Source: Ahaetulla prasina (Eukaryota > Chordata > Lepidosauria > Squamata > Colubridae). Taken from it: a stretch of 64,000 nt of DNA. The position numbers were made by a program, and so were the translations under genes. The DNA is taken from NCBI RefSeq assembly GCF_028640845.1, contig NC_080540.1, positions 277,341,524 to 277,405,523 of the forward strand, written 5' to 3'. Positions 1-9,515 of this stretch are shown one piece after another; within the stretch, counting starts at the first letter, position 1; every line of letters starts with the position of its first letter. Under the pieces are notes generated by a model that searched no databases, was not told where the DNA came from, and saw only the letters and a list, made by a program, of their open reading frames with translations.

Positions 1-2009
1 TCTAATTTTACTACATTCAGAAAGCTTTTATAAGCAGTTTATCCAAAAATAGCTACCGTGTTAAAATGTGTGGGAGGTTCCACCACTGCCCATTCACCAG
101 CTTTCACAAGTAGGAACTGATATTTAGAATACATAGTTGGAAGAAACAGGTAACTCAATATTTGTACATATTGCAACAATACCAGAGGGACTGAGTTATT
201 ATTATTACATTACTGGTACAAAAAAAACCCCACTTGTGTGAAAGGAGGAAGTGAGCCCAATTTTAGCCACAGTATTTCTCCTCCAGAAGCACACACTTCA
301 TTAAGCACAATTTCCTCTTTTCCTTCCAGGCTAGTACACATGAACTCTCCTTGTTCAAGATGATTCTGAATGGTAGGGGATTTGTTTTTCATATTCCCCC
401 CCCCCCCAATCTGGGCCATTTCCACCTGAGAAGATAACAAGCACTACAAGAAAATAATTATCTTTAACTTTCTACCAGATCTTTTGTTTATGTTTACTTT
501 CACCACTTAAAAACAGGAGTCCTTGTGCTACTAAGTCAAAGATCATGGATCAAAATGTTGTAGTCTCAGTTAAGAAACACCAGTGGAAAAGTGTACAGTT
601 ACACACTGAAGAACATGACCTGGACTACTTCTAAAATGCACTGGTATCACAGACCAGGTATTCATACCTGGATTATTTTAGTTATGTAGCAAAACTGGCC
701 AAACTAGTAAAATTATAGCATTTAGTTGAATAACTCAAGCTTGTGGTTTGCCCAGTCTTTCTTGGACATGGGTTTCTCTGCTTTTACTATCTTCTTGTTA
801 GAGAGCAATTTTAGATTGTCCGTTACTTACAAGAAGCCCCCTCTGCTACGCCCAACCGTATTCTCCATGCTTCTCTCCAAAGGACCACTTAGCTTACAGA
901 ATCAAAGGGAGGGATAATAGTAAGCATGCCTTGTCAGTTGTTTAATATATCTCTGCCAAAGAAAAGGAGCTTGCTGCATTTTATTGGAAAGTTTACAAGG
1001 GGGGCAAATCTCAGCTAAGCCCCCAACAGTTGTTACGCCTCCTCCCTTCCTTGGAGTCAACTGGGAAAAAGAGAACACCTACAGCCAGGCACAAAACAGT
1101 TATCAAAATTGTTCAGGCACATACATAACTGCACACAACTGTCACAGTGCTACCATTGCCACAGGGAAAAAAAACTTGCTTTACTTGACAAATAACACTG
1201 CTAACTTTATTTCTTTTTAAAGTTACTGGGGGGGGGAGAAATTTGGGAGCCAGTCTTTATCAGACTGTTAAATCTTTTAGCCTGATATACATATCTCTAA
1301 TAATTAAAGATACATTAACATTTATTTGCTTAAGTGTATCTGGGGAACTTATGCTAATGCTATGAACACTGAACTACAAGCAATTCCATAACGTTTGGCT
1401 GAAATGTTCTGCAATTTCAGTATGCTCTGCTTTAAGCCACACCTTAATCTGTATTTCTACAACATCCCATGAAAGCAACTTGTTTGTTTAATCATTCAGT
1501 CTATCCGACAACCCAATGAAACAGAAAAAAAATTGAATATAAAGCTGCAAAGCTATGCATCTGAAAAATAACTCCCTGAAAACACCCTGATACTTTTGAA
1601 GAAAGTGAAGGTATACAATTTTAACGTCTAGTACTATGCCAGAATTATTCTGTGTGTCGATTGCTTGCATATTGCATAAACCGTATTCCTGCATGAGGCT
1701 AAAATTGTCCACTATGAATTTCTTTCAGTGACTGGCAATAATTTTTTCGGGATCTTCTCATCTCTATGAATAGGTAAATAGCTAAAGAGCAGGTCAAAAG
1801 TGTTTCTTAGTGTTTTGTGTTAAATATTAGCATCGAGTCAAGAAAAAGAACTGAAGTAGAATAGGCTCCTTGCTTCTGCTGGGTTAAAAAAGTTTTAGAT
1901 CACATGTTGTGACAACTACGAAGGAGGGCACTTCATATTGTAGCACAATGTTCCCCTAAAGGAAATTAATGACAATATTGGAGAGAAAAAGGATAAGCAG
2001 ATTACTCAC
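1..2009 (-). other. PTGER4: PTGER4 intron 2, 5' part (partial)
   Basis: This stretch follows the splice donor of the EP4 coding exon on the minus strand and runs off the left edge. No sequence encoding the C-terminal half of EP4 (helix 7 with its DPW motif, the long serine-rich tail) is visible in any frame, so the last exon lies outside the window. In mammals this intron is about 10 kb, which fits. I see only unique AT-rich sequence with a C run at about 401-410 and a G run near 1231. No known repeat was recognised. Confidence 0.7.
2004..2009 (-). other. Splice donor of PTGER4 coding exon
   Basis: On the minus strand the exon ends CTA GTG and is followed by GTGAGT, a near-consensus donor. 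The break falls between codons (phase 0) inside helix 6, where PTGER4 and other prostanoid receptor genes keep a conserved intron. Reading through gives SNLLIL and loses similarity to EP4 immediately, which supports the splice. Confidence 0.88.
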
Positions 2010-2843
2010 CACTAGAGGAATGGAACAAATCACTACAACCAAGGAAGTGGCAATGAGCAAGATGACCATCTGGATTTCTGCGCCGGCCATGCGCCGGAAG
2101 CTCCTGCGCCGGCGAAAGTCTGACAGGCGGTTAGTGGCGTGGTCTGTCCCCAGGGAAGTGCGACGCATAAATTGCCGGTGCATGCGGATCAGGGCCATGC
2201 ACACCAAGATGTTGGAGACTACCGTGACCATAATGAGGAAGGAGCTGAAGCCAGCATACATGTATGAGAAAGCAGCATGGCTGGATATATTTGTCTGCCA
2301 GTCTATGAAGCACCAGGTGTTCGGGTACTGGAGCGTTGTCTTCCCCAAACCCATGTTTGGCATGGCACAGAAGAGGACATTGGAAACGTAGATTGCGAAT
2401 AGAGTGAGCGCCGCCAGTTTCTTATCCACGTAATGGCTGTAGAAGTAGGCATGGTTGATGGCCAGGTACCTCTCTATGGACATGGCGCAAATAATGCTGA
2501 GTCCAGACAGTCCAAAGAAGAGGAGGATGAAGCTGCTGTATTCACACAGCGGTTGGCCACCAGGCCATTCTTGTTTCAGATACGTAGCAATAGTCACCGG
2601 ACTGACCAGGCAAGTCCCCAAGAGGTCGGTGACGGCCAATCCACAGACCAGCGTGTAGAAGGTGGTCTCTTTCTGCTCCTTCCTAGACTTGCAAAGAACC
2701 ACGATGGCTATGAGGTTCCCCACCACTCCAAAAATGAACATGACCATGGGGATGGTCAAGGGTTTGCTGCTCTCCGGCAGCCCACCTGTCCCATTAGAAG
2801 AGCTGTTGGTAGCAGCGGGGAGCATGGTGGGGTTCAACGCCAT
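2010..2843 (-). CDS. PTGER4: Prostaglandin E2 receptor EP4 subtype, first coding exon (residues 1-278, partial)
   Basis: EP4 is a class A, Gs-coupled plasma-membrane receptor for prostaglandin E2 that raises cAMP. The 834-bp exon encodes 278 residues covering the N-terminus to helix 6. Helices lie at about 31-52, 65-88, 101-124, 142-162, 192-217 and 255-278. Visible family features are the ERY motif (124-126) at the base of helix 3, the likely Cys100-Cys178 disulfide, the prostanoid-receptor second loop around YPNTWCFIDW, and N-glycosylation sequons at Asn13, Asn17 and Asn185. The segments EQKETTFYTLVCGLAVTD and SDFRRRRSFRR are characteristic of EP4 rather than EP2 or DP1. The start chosen is the ATG at 2843, in a strong context (GCCATGG). 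The frame is open upstream to 2960 but has no ATG there; a second ATG lies 18 bp downstream. The third intracellular loop looks shorter than the human one. The remaining C-terminal coding exon is not in the window. Confidence 0.97.
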
Positions 2844-2961
2844 GGCAAAAAAACCCCGAGGAGACCAAGCAAGAAAGTGTGGAGGAGACCTGAATAAACT
2901 ACAAGGGTTAAGGGTACTAAAGTTCAGTTCAGAGAGGAAGGGAAACAAGAAGGCGGCCAAC
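2844..2961 (-). other. PTGER4: PTGER4 exon 2, 5'-UTR part
   Basis: This is the leader between the ATG and a probable splice acceptor. On the minus strand a long pyrimidine tract ending CTTTCCCTTAG sits just upstream of 2961, so exon 2 probably begins there with GTTGG. The known vertebrate gene has a non-coding first exon and a small 5'-UTR intron, which matches. The exact boundary is an inference. Confidence 0.6.
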
Positions 2962-3298
2962 CTAAGGGAAAGAAAAAACCCTGCATTTCAGAGGGAGAAG
3001 AGAAGAAGAGATGGAAACGAGTTGGGGAGTTCTTCTTATTTTAGGACGGCGGGGAAAAGACAGTAACCCCAATTCCTCAAAAATAACTCTGCAGGTCAGA
3101 ATAAGATAAAGAGATTTGCGGGTGGGTTTCCTGCCTGATGCTTGGGGTCGTTTGAACCTTCTCCTCTTCAGTTTCAAAACAAATCGGAACTCTTTTTGGT
3201 CACAGCAGGGCTTCCCACTCGCCTTCTGTGGGGAAAAGTAGCGGGTTTTGTTTTTTTCCTTCGTTTTTCAGATGCCGGAGCCAGGACATCTATCTTAC
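2962..3298 (-). other. PTGER4: Putative PTGER4 intron 1 (5'-UTR intron, 337 bp)
   Basis: The intron is bounded by a donor-like CTG|GTAAGA on the minus strand (GT at 3298-3297) and the acceptor TTAG at 2963-2962, preceded by a T/C-rich tract. Its size resembles the short 5'-UTR intron of the mammalian gene. No transcript evidence is available, and other donors in the GC-rich region cannot be excluded. Confidence 0.5.
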
Positions 3299-3715
3299 CA
3301 GCAGACCAACGTCCCAGAGATTGTCTTTCTTCCCGGAGTTTCGCGGAAGCCACCCCGATCCGAAAGTTTCGTGGGACCCGATCGCCCGCGGGTTTCGAAA
3401 GGCGCTTTTCCCGACGTCGACAAGCGACGGCGACTCCGCCACTATCTCCTCCGGCGGTCCGATCACAGCGCGGCGGCGGCTTTGGCAGCAGAAGCCACAG
3501 CGATACATCTCATTCGGGACTCCCCATAGGAGAGGAGCTGGGAAACTAACCGGGGACGGACGGACCGGGGGATGCGCAGGATGCCCCAACTCAGCCCTTC
3601 TTCTTCCCGCTCCAACCGTGCGCCGCTTCCCTCCTTGCGCGGCGCTTCCTCGCTCTTCTCTCCGGAGCGTTTGCAACTTCGCTCCTTCCAATTTCTCCGC
3701 CCGGGAGGCTCGCCG

Positions 3716-3729
3716 GGCTCCGCCCACCC
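3716..3729 (-). promoter_or_regulatory. GC box (Sp1/KLF-type)
   Basis: The minus strand reads GGGTGGGCGGAGCC, a good GC-box match. It lies about 10 bp from an inverted CCAAT box inside the CpG island, so it is a plausible core promoter element. Confidence 0.5.
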
Positions 3730-3738
3730 CGTCCCACC

Positions 3739-3743
3739 ATTGG
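3739..3743 (-). promoter_or_regulatory. CCAAT box
   Basis: CCAAT reads on the minus strand, in GGACCAATGG, a strong NF-Y-type context. It is oriented with PTGER4 and close to a GC box, which suggests a transcription start within roughly 50-150 bp downstream (about 3590-3690). Confidence 0.55.
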
Positions 3744-3908
3744 TCCAGCGGGCTGTGCGGAGAAGGCGAGAGGCGCGGTTCGGAGGGAAGGAAGCCGCTT
3801 TTTGCGCGGAGAAGGACTTTCTTCCGACCCAGCGGGGCGCGCGTGTTGCGCGTGGCTGTCACTTCGGGAAGGGGCGCGGTTGGGGGGGGGGTTGTTCCTG
3901 GCTGCGCG

Positions 3909-3916
3909 TGACGTCT
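3909..3916. promoter_or_regulatory. CRE-like site
   Basis: TGACGTCT differs by one base from the palindromic CRE TGACGTCA. It sits at the distal end of the CpG island. EP4 signals through cAMP, so CREB-family feedback is possible but is only inference. Confidence 0.35.
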
Positions 3917-4070
3917 CGCTCAATCTTCTCCGAGCGGAGGCTCTCGCAACAATCCCCGGCCCACGATCGTTAGGCGGGTTATTTCATCCGGCCAAGAATT
4001 GAAGCGATCTCGCCGTTTGCGCACTCCTCCCCCACCCCCACTACACAATTTGAAGTCCTATCCTCCTGGG

Positions 4071-4205
4071 CAGGGGTCTCCGACTTTGACAACTTTAAGC
4101 CTGGAGGACTCCAACTCCCAGAATTCCCCAGCCAGCTTTGCTGGCTGGGGAATTCTGGAAGTTGAAGTCCCCCAGGCTTAAAGTTGCCAAGGTTGGAGAC
4201 CCCTG
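4071..4205. mobile_element. Palindromic hAT MITE (CAGGGGTCTCC family), copy 1
   Basis: The ends read CAGGGGTCTCC and GGAGACCCCTG, and the two halves form one long imperfect hairpin. It is flanked by a perfect 8-bp duplication, CTCCTGGG (4063-4070 and 4206-4213), as expected for hAT transposition. It lies about 80 bp beyond the PTGER4 CpG island. No transposase is encoded. Confidence 0.9.
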
Positions 4206-4251
4206 CTCCTGGGAATGTCTATGGAGAGTCTCAATCATCCGGGTCTTGGTT

Positions 4252-4680
4252 GAGCAACAAAGATGATTAGGGGACTGGAGGCTAAAACATATGAAGAACG
4301 ATTGCAGGAACTGGGTATGTTTAGTTTAATGAAAAGAAGGACTGGGGGAGACATGATAACAGTGTTCCAATATCTCAGGGGGGCTGCCACAAAGAAGAGG
4401 GAGTCAAACTATTCTCCAAAGCACCTGAGGGCAGAACAAGAAGCAATGGGTGGAAACTAATCAAGGAGAGAAGCAACTTAGAACTAAGGACATTTCCTGA
4501 CAGTTAGAACAATGAATCAGTGGAACAACTTGCCTCCAGAAGTTGTAAATGCTTCAACACTAGAAGTTTTTAAGAAGATGTTGGACAACCAAGTGTCTGA
4601 AATGGTGTAGGGTTTCCTGCCTAAGCAGGAGGTTGGACTAGAAGACTTCCAAGGTCCCTTCCAACTCTGTTATTTTATTT
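4252..4680 (+). mobile_element. CR1 LINE, 3' fragment
   Basis: The fragment carries the end of a CR1 reverse-transcriptase ORF (MIRGLEAKTYEERLQEL, then TGGDMITVFQYL) followed by the 3' tail GGTTGGACTAGAAGACTTCC. It matches the better copy at 12965-13556 but has frameshifts, so it is dead. It is 5'-truncated as usual for CR1. Confidence 0.85.
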
Positions 4681-4686
4681 TATTGT

Positions 4687-4856
4687 CCCAAAGGTGGTTT
4701 TTTTTTCCCAAGAGGCAACTGGGCTTTCCGGTTTTTCTTTGAAGACTTTTCGCTTCTCATCCAAATCTTCTTCAGCTTCTTGGATGAGAAGCTAAACACC
4801 TTCAAAGAAAAAACGGAAAGCCCAGTTGCCTCTTGAAAAAAGCACCTTTTTGGGAT
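4687..4856. repeat. Long hairpin repeat, Penelope-associated type
   Basis: Two arms of about 80 bp around a short loop are complementary (TTCCGGTTTTTCTTTGAAGA against CTTCAAAGAAAAAACGGAAA). The centre carries CGCTTCTCATCC and CTTCTTCAGC, wording typical of squamate Penelope-like element termini. A related hairpin lies at 6070-6232. Assignment to Penelope is an inference. Confidence 0.55.
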
Positions 4857-5035
4857 TCTCCTGGGAAACTATGGACTTCCAGGGTCACCCGACCGCTCAG
4901 GTTTGATTCAGCCGCAAAGCAGAGTGATGCGGGGCTTAACTTTGGAGGCAAAGGGGCTTTCTCCCTGCTGTGCAGCCGGGGCTGGGATGAGCCGTGAGTG
5001 GTGGGACCCTGGAAGTCTGTAGTTTTCCAGGAGGA
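4855..5035. repeat. Unclassified inverted-repeat element
   Basis: The left end (4855-4888, with GACTTCCAGGGTCACC) and right end (5001-5035, with GTGGGACCCTGGAAGTC) form imperfect terminal inverted repeats of about 33 bp around a GC-richer middle. No coding capacity. It may be a MITE, but target duplications are unclear because the left end abuts the hairpin repeat. Confidence 0.45.
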
Positions 5036-5154
5036 TGGAACTTCAAGCGAGGGGGGAGGGGGGAGTGCACAACTAGAAGAAGATTGCTTCATTCTTGGCT
5101 CGATTTAGTTATGTAACTCTGTGTCAAAATGCCTGACAGCCCTGTGCATTAAAG

Positions 5155-5273
5155 CAGTGTTTCTCAACTTCGGCAACTTTTAAGATGTGTAGACTTCAAC
5201 TCCCAGAATTCCCCAGCCAGCATAGAGTTGAAGTCTACTACATCTTAAAAGTTGTTGAGGTTGGGAGAAACTG
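5155..5273. mobile_element. Palindromic hAT MITE (CAGTGTTTCTC variant)
   Basis: The ends CAGTGTTTCTCAAC and GGTTGGGAGAAACTG form a hairpin whose middle resembles the CAGGGGTCTCC family (AACTCCCAGAATTCCCCAG). The flanks CATTAAAG and CCTTAAAG match at 7 of 8 positions, as for a hAT insertion. Confidence 0.75.
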
Positions 5274-5281
5274 CCTTAAAG

Positions 5282-5331
5282 TACAGATGGTCCTCCACTT
5301 ATGACCACAATTGAGCCCAACCCTTCTGTTT
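5282..5331 (+). mobile_element. Tigger/mariner-like MITE fragment
   Basis: The text TACAGATGGTCCTCCACTTATGACC is the left end of the element seen more completely at 33294-33688 and 51296-51934. Only about 50 bp remain. Confidence 0.55.
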
Positions 5332-5494
5332 ATTGTTATGCCTGCTCTTGTCATTAGTTAAGATCTTCTTTAATCTTAGTCTCATTTTGAACTCCATGAC
5401 GTTTATTACTAGATTTTGCAGTTCCTTTGCATTTTCAAAGGATTGGGCAGTTGATAGTTCAACGTGGCGAGCACCTAGGGTTTGCCTTTTTTTT

Positions 5495-5752
5495 AAATTT
5501 GAATTTATATCCCGGCCTTCTCCGAAGACTCAGGGGGGCTTACGATGTGTTAAACAATAGTCTTCATCCATTTGTATATTATATAGAAAGTCAACTTTTA
5601 TTGCCCCCAACAATCTGGGTCCTCATTTTACCTACCTTATAAAGGATGGAAGGCTGAGTCAACCTTGGGCCTGGTGGGACTTGAACTTGCAGTAATTGCA
5701 AGCAGCTGTGTTAATAACCGACAGACTTAGTCTGCTGAGACACCAGAGGCCC
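5495..5752 (-). mobile_element. tRNA-derived SINE, 'ATTAACAG-head' type, copy 1
   Basis: Read on the minus strand it starts with a tRNA-like head (GGTGTCTCAGCAGACTAAG), carries a B-box-like GTTCAAGTCCCACC, then the shared body CAAGGTTGACTCAGCC and ends CCGGGATATAAATTC. Other copies lie at 9779-10037, 45380-45640 and 58229-58494. I do not assign a database family name. Confidence 0.75.
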
Positions 5753-6069
5753 TAGTATGTTCTGTGAATCAAGCTACCATATTAAGCTATAATATGGTTG
5801 CTTAGTAGTGATGTGTTGTTAAACCTACATTTAATATTTAACGTTTTGTGTGAATCCAGGCATAGAGTGAGTGAAGAAAATAGTTTCATCCAGTTGTTCA
5901 CTATGGGGTGGGGGCTGAGGATCAGGTCCAAGGCCAGTAGTGCCTTTAGAGAACTTTAGACCTTAAACTCAGAAGAGTGATTACATCTGGACTAGATTTG
6001 GGGAATAAGCCCCATTTGTTGTAGGAAATGAAGAAAGAAACAAACAAATAAAACATCCATTCCAAATGT

Positions 6070-6232
6070 CCCAAAGGTGCTTTTTTCAAGAGGCCACTGG
6101 ACTTTCCGGTTTTTCTTTGAAGACGTTTCACCTCTCATCCAAGAAGCTTCTTCAGCTCTCAGCTTCTTGGATGAGAAGCCAAATGTCTTCAAAGAAAAGT
6201 TCAGTGGCCTCTTGAAAAAAGCACCTTTGGGA
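6070..6232. repeat. Long hairpin repeat, Penelope-associated type, copy 2
   Basis: It is closely related to 4687-4856: arms AAGGTGCTTTTTTCAAGAGG and CCTCTTGAAAAAAGCACC flank CGTTTCACCTCTCATCCAAG and GAAGCTTCTTCAGC. The motif GACGTTTC next to CTCATCCAAGAAGC is common at squamate Penelope-like termini. No ORF. Confidence 0.55.
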
Positions 6233-6384
6233 GAACCCTGACCTGGATGACTGAGAATCTCCATAGACATCCATTCCAAATAAAGCATCTATTCCTACAA
6301 ACATTTTTTAAAAATATTGGAAGGAAACTACTCCTTTTAGAAAGCTAACACATTAAAAAGTGTCTTTTTGGAAATAGCCTGATC

Positions 6385-6560
6385 CAGAAATTCTCAATCT
6401 TTTCTTCACCGTGGACCTCCTTTAAATACCTTTTGTGGCCATGGACTACCAAGACTTGACTCAAGATTTAAATCATAACATTTCTTCAAGTCTTTGAGGA
6501 TCTCCTGTGATGACATTGTTTCCTCCCCCCCCAGGGGTCCATGGACCACTAGCCTATTCC
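6385..6560. mobile_element. Possible degraded hAT element
   Basis: The text ATTCTCAATCTTTTCTTCAC at one end and GGGGTCCATGGACCAC at the other resemble a vertebrate hAT-type repeat, but the termini and target duplication are too worn to define. Confidence 0.35.
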
Positions 6561-6565
6561 ATCAC

Positions 6566-6610
6566 GAATAGAATAGAATAGAATAGAATAGAATAGAATA
6601 GAATAGAATG
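6566..6610 (+). repeat. (AATAG)n microsatellite
   Basis: About nine tandem copies of GAATA. It directly abuts an L3/CR1-type LINE tail, the association known from snakes, where this LINE family seeds AATAG microsatellites. Confidence 0.95.
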
Positions 6611-6661
6611 TTTTTTATTGGCCAAGTATGATTGGACACATAAGGAATTTGTCTTTGGTTA
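6611..6661 (-). mobile_element. L3/CR1-type LINE 3' tail
   Basis: TTTTATTGGCCAAGTATGA and GGACACATAAGGAATTTGTC are the reverse complement of the tail at 33108-33152. Only the extreme 3' end is present, ending in the AATAG repeat. Confidence 0.8.
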
Positions 6662-7557
6662 TACCATGGTTATATCATGGAGGTCAACTGAAGATACAGA
6701 TTGAGCCTCTTTTAAAGAGAAACATGAATGAGACTGAAGACAAAGGAAGGGAGGCCAGCAAGGAAGTAGAGGAGGGAGATGGGTTAAGGAAGGTGATTTT
6801 TAAGTAAGTGCTTTGATATCTGGAGAATAGATCTAGAGTGGTTTCAGACAAAGAGTTCCCATCCCTGTCAGTCAAAGGACATAGTGCAGCTCTGCTGCTT
6901 TTCCATCTTTCCTTATTATGGTAAAAAGACAGAAAAGCAAATGGAGTGATGGGAAAAACCAGGAGGATTACAGATGGGAGACGACAACAACTTGACCTTC
7001 CCATAAAATTCTTTGAGTGAAACTGGACAATTGCACAGTAAAAATATTGCCAGGACATACCTTAAACTCTTCCAAGAAACATAGACCGAATGCCTACAGA
7101 TACGTCTCCCTTGTTACTCATTAATTAAAAGTCCTGCTTTCTTTTATGGCCAAACAGAAGAGATTCTTTGTTCATCATCCTATGTCTACTGTTTCATTTT
7201 AACCTGTTTGCTGTTTTCCCATACACCAATGTTCCCCCCGCCCTCCTGGGACCAACATTAAAATAATTTGTAGTAATAATATAGGCACTATCATATGAAC
7301 TTGATACGGTCATTTCAGTGATTAAGAAAGCCGGGAGCTGCAGCCAGCTTTACCCTGTCTGTGTCTAGATGAAACCAATACCCAGATTATAAAAGAGATG
7401 CAAGAGGATAAACTGATAATATTAAAATCTAGCTGCTCTGTTTCTAGCTGCTACAGAAAGACCATTTTCTTCCTAATGAAGAAATTTCAAATATAAGCAC
7501 TAAGCTGGATTTTCCCCCCTGACATGCTAGTTTTCTTTATGCATGGAGGTTTATGTT
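6662..7557. other. No gene or repeat recognised
   Basis: AT-rich sequence. The 124-codon open frame on the minus strand near 6684-7058 has no recognisable domain and ordinary composition. I see no repeat I can name. Confidence 0.5.
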
Positions 7558-7755
7558 ATCATTTGATTTATATCCCACCTTTATTGGGCACAAAACGATT
7601 TAGTGTAAATAATACTCCTGCCTCCTATTTTCTCTATATCAACCAGGTGAAGTGAGGTGAGCTGAGAAATAATGACTGCCCCCAAATCACCCTAGAATTT
7701 ATAGTTTCCTAGTTTCTAATCCTGTATTTTAACACCTACACCAAACTGGCTCTTC
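7558..7755 (-). mobile_element. MIR/CORE-like tRNA SINE, degraded
   Basis: It reads GATTTATATCCCACCTTTATT, then a middle with GAAGTGAGGTGAGCTGAG and ends ACACCAAACTGGCTC. A similar element lies at 45205-45690. Head and tail order puts it on the minus strand. Family is uncertain. Confidence 0.5.
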
Positions 7756-8134
7756 ATTGGGAAATATTAACTGTCCCTGATTTTATGGACTTGGGCAACT
7801 CTAAATGTAATTAATTAATTAAGTGTCATTACCTCTCCAGAGAAAAGGCCAACTCTCCTATTTGCTACAGGTACTAACAACAGTAATTGGGACTGGAATT
7901 TATCTCACTATGCATAGAGGTCATAAAGTAAAATATTATGTGGCTGCATCAGTTAGTGAAGGCAATTTTAGCAGTCCTCTTTGCTGTTAAGCAAGGATTG
8001 CGGGCAACTAACTCCACCACAGTGTTTCTTTAATGGTGCAGAACAGAGGAGTGATCACCTGGTATCCTACTTTTGATCTCTATTCTGCTGCCATTGTACA
8101 CATGAAAGGGTTAAAGTTGGAATAACCAAAGGGC

Positions 8135-8714
8135 TGTTGTGGCTCAAGCACCCCCCACCCCACCCCCGGGCCTGGCCCCCTGCCAGAGAGTGACTCAGAG
8201 AGTGAGGGGGAAGGGCCGTCAGGGCTCCCTTCTGCAGGGCCGGCCTCTCTGGCTCAGCTCCAGGAGCCAGAGGCAGGCCAGGTAGAAGAAATAATGAGGC
8301 CTCTGTCTCCTGTATCTCCCCCCCGCCCAGGCAATGCTCCCAGACCCAGCTGAAGACAATCAGTCCTGGTTGGACCCTAGGTTTCATAGACAGGAGAGGT
8401 GGGAACAACAGAAACGGGTGGGGCAGGTCTAGGAAGTGCTGAGTCACAGAGCCACACCCCACAGGGTATAAAAGCAGCAGGGGCTGCTATATTACTCCGT
8501 GGCAAACAAATCAACTGCTTAGAGAGAACTTGAGCTGAAGTACTGTTTGTTCCTGGTTTCCTGGTTGACTTACTGGCATCAAGAAAAGATAACAGAGAAA
8601 CTTGGCAGACACTCGCTAGTTTGCAGCCAGAGCTGATAGCTGCCGTAGGCTGAATTGCTGGCTAAGTAAGTCATCGCTCTTGCCTCCCGGACTGAGGTGG
8701 GGGGGGACAGAACA
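8135..8714 (+). mobile_element. Solo LTR (580 bp), family A
   Basis: It begins TGTTGTGGCTCAAGC, ends GGACAGAACA and is flanked by a perfect 5-bp duplication, AGGGC (8130-8134, 8715-8719). A TATA box, GGTATAAAAGCAGC, lies near 8465. A diverged minus-strand copy lies at 39859-40410. There is no internal region, so this is a recombination-derived solo LTR. Ty3/gypsy or ERV origin cannot be decided from the LTR alone. Its U3 contains an open stretch rich in Glu, Ser and Pro. Confidence 0.85.
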
Positions 8715-9201
8715 AGGGCCTTCCCTTGGACTGTCTATGACTCTGTGCTAATTGTTCATGTTATTATTTCCAGTAGCTCTGGAAAGTTCCTTTATATATA
8801 GATAACGCAGATCAGAAGTTGACATTTTTTTCAAATCATGGACCTTACTTTAAAAAAAATATATCTCAGAACACTTGATCAAGAGTGGCAAATCAGCAAT
8901 GTTGGAAAATTGGCAATAAAACAAAAAATAAAGTTTTTATTGCCCACCTGAAAAGTAACACTTCCAATGTACAACAATAAGGCTTGAATTTCACAATTAT
9001 TTGGGAAGCTAATGCTTTAGCCAAACAAATCAACACTGAATGACTCGATGTAATTGCTTTTTCTTACATCATCCTTCAATATTCGGAACAATTGATGCTA
9101 CTTGTCAGCAGAGATCATCTTTCTTGTAGCTGTTCGCTTTTTAATAGCCGTGAGATTCTGTCTACAACAAAGGTAGGTTGTTGCAAACAGCATAGAAGAT
9201 A
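8715..9201. other. No gene or repeat recognised
   Basis: Mostly AT-rich unique-looking sequence between the solo LTR and a mariner-like MITE. Confidence 0.5.
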
Positions 9202-9515
9202 CAGATGGTCCTCAACTTAAAACCGTTCATTTAGTGACCATTCAGAGTTACAATAACATTGAAAAAAAGGGACTTAAGGCTGCTTTTCAACCTTACAACC
9301 ATTGCACCACCCACATGGTCACTTGATCAAAATTTGGGCATTTGGCATATATTTATGACAGTTGCACCATCCTAGGGTCATGTGATTATCTTTTGTAACC
9401 TTTCCAGCTGGCTTTAGACAAGCAAAGTCAGCGGGGGAAGCCGGATTCACTTAATTACCACAAGATTTACTTCATAACCGTGGCAAGATAGAAAAATCAT
9501 AAAATGGGGAAAAAA
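9202..9515 (+). mobile_element. Tigger/mariner-like MITE, 3'-truncated
   Basis: It starts after TA with CAGATGGTCCTCAACTTA and contains GGGGGAAGCCGGATTCACTT, shared with the copies at 16059, 33294 and 51296. The complementary right end is missing. Confidence 0.65.

Larger units (their letters stand above)
3299..3990 (-). promoter_or_regulatory. PTGER4: CpG-island promoter and non-coding exon 1 region of PTGER4
   Basis: CpG dinucleotides are dense from about 3330 to 3990 and rare on both sides, in an otherwise CpG-poor window. This island lies directly upstream of the EP4 exon and contains an inverted CCAAT box, GC boxes and a CRE-like site. No good TATA box is visible, which suits a CpG-island promoter with dispersed starts. 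The non-coding exon 1 should end near 3299; its 5' end cannot be fixed from sequence. Open frames in all directions here are a GC effect. Confidence 0.8.

Noticed and set aside
1..1955. Search for the last PTGER4 exon.
   Set aside because: No frame shows helix 7 or the EP4 tail. The exon is expected about 10 kb away.
3290..3911. Long open frames on both strands in the GC-rich region (up to 227 codons).
   Set aside because: CpG-island composition removes stop codons. The translations are low-complexity Arg/Gly/Pro/Ser with no domain.
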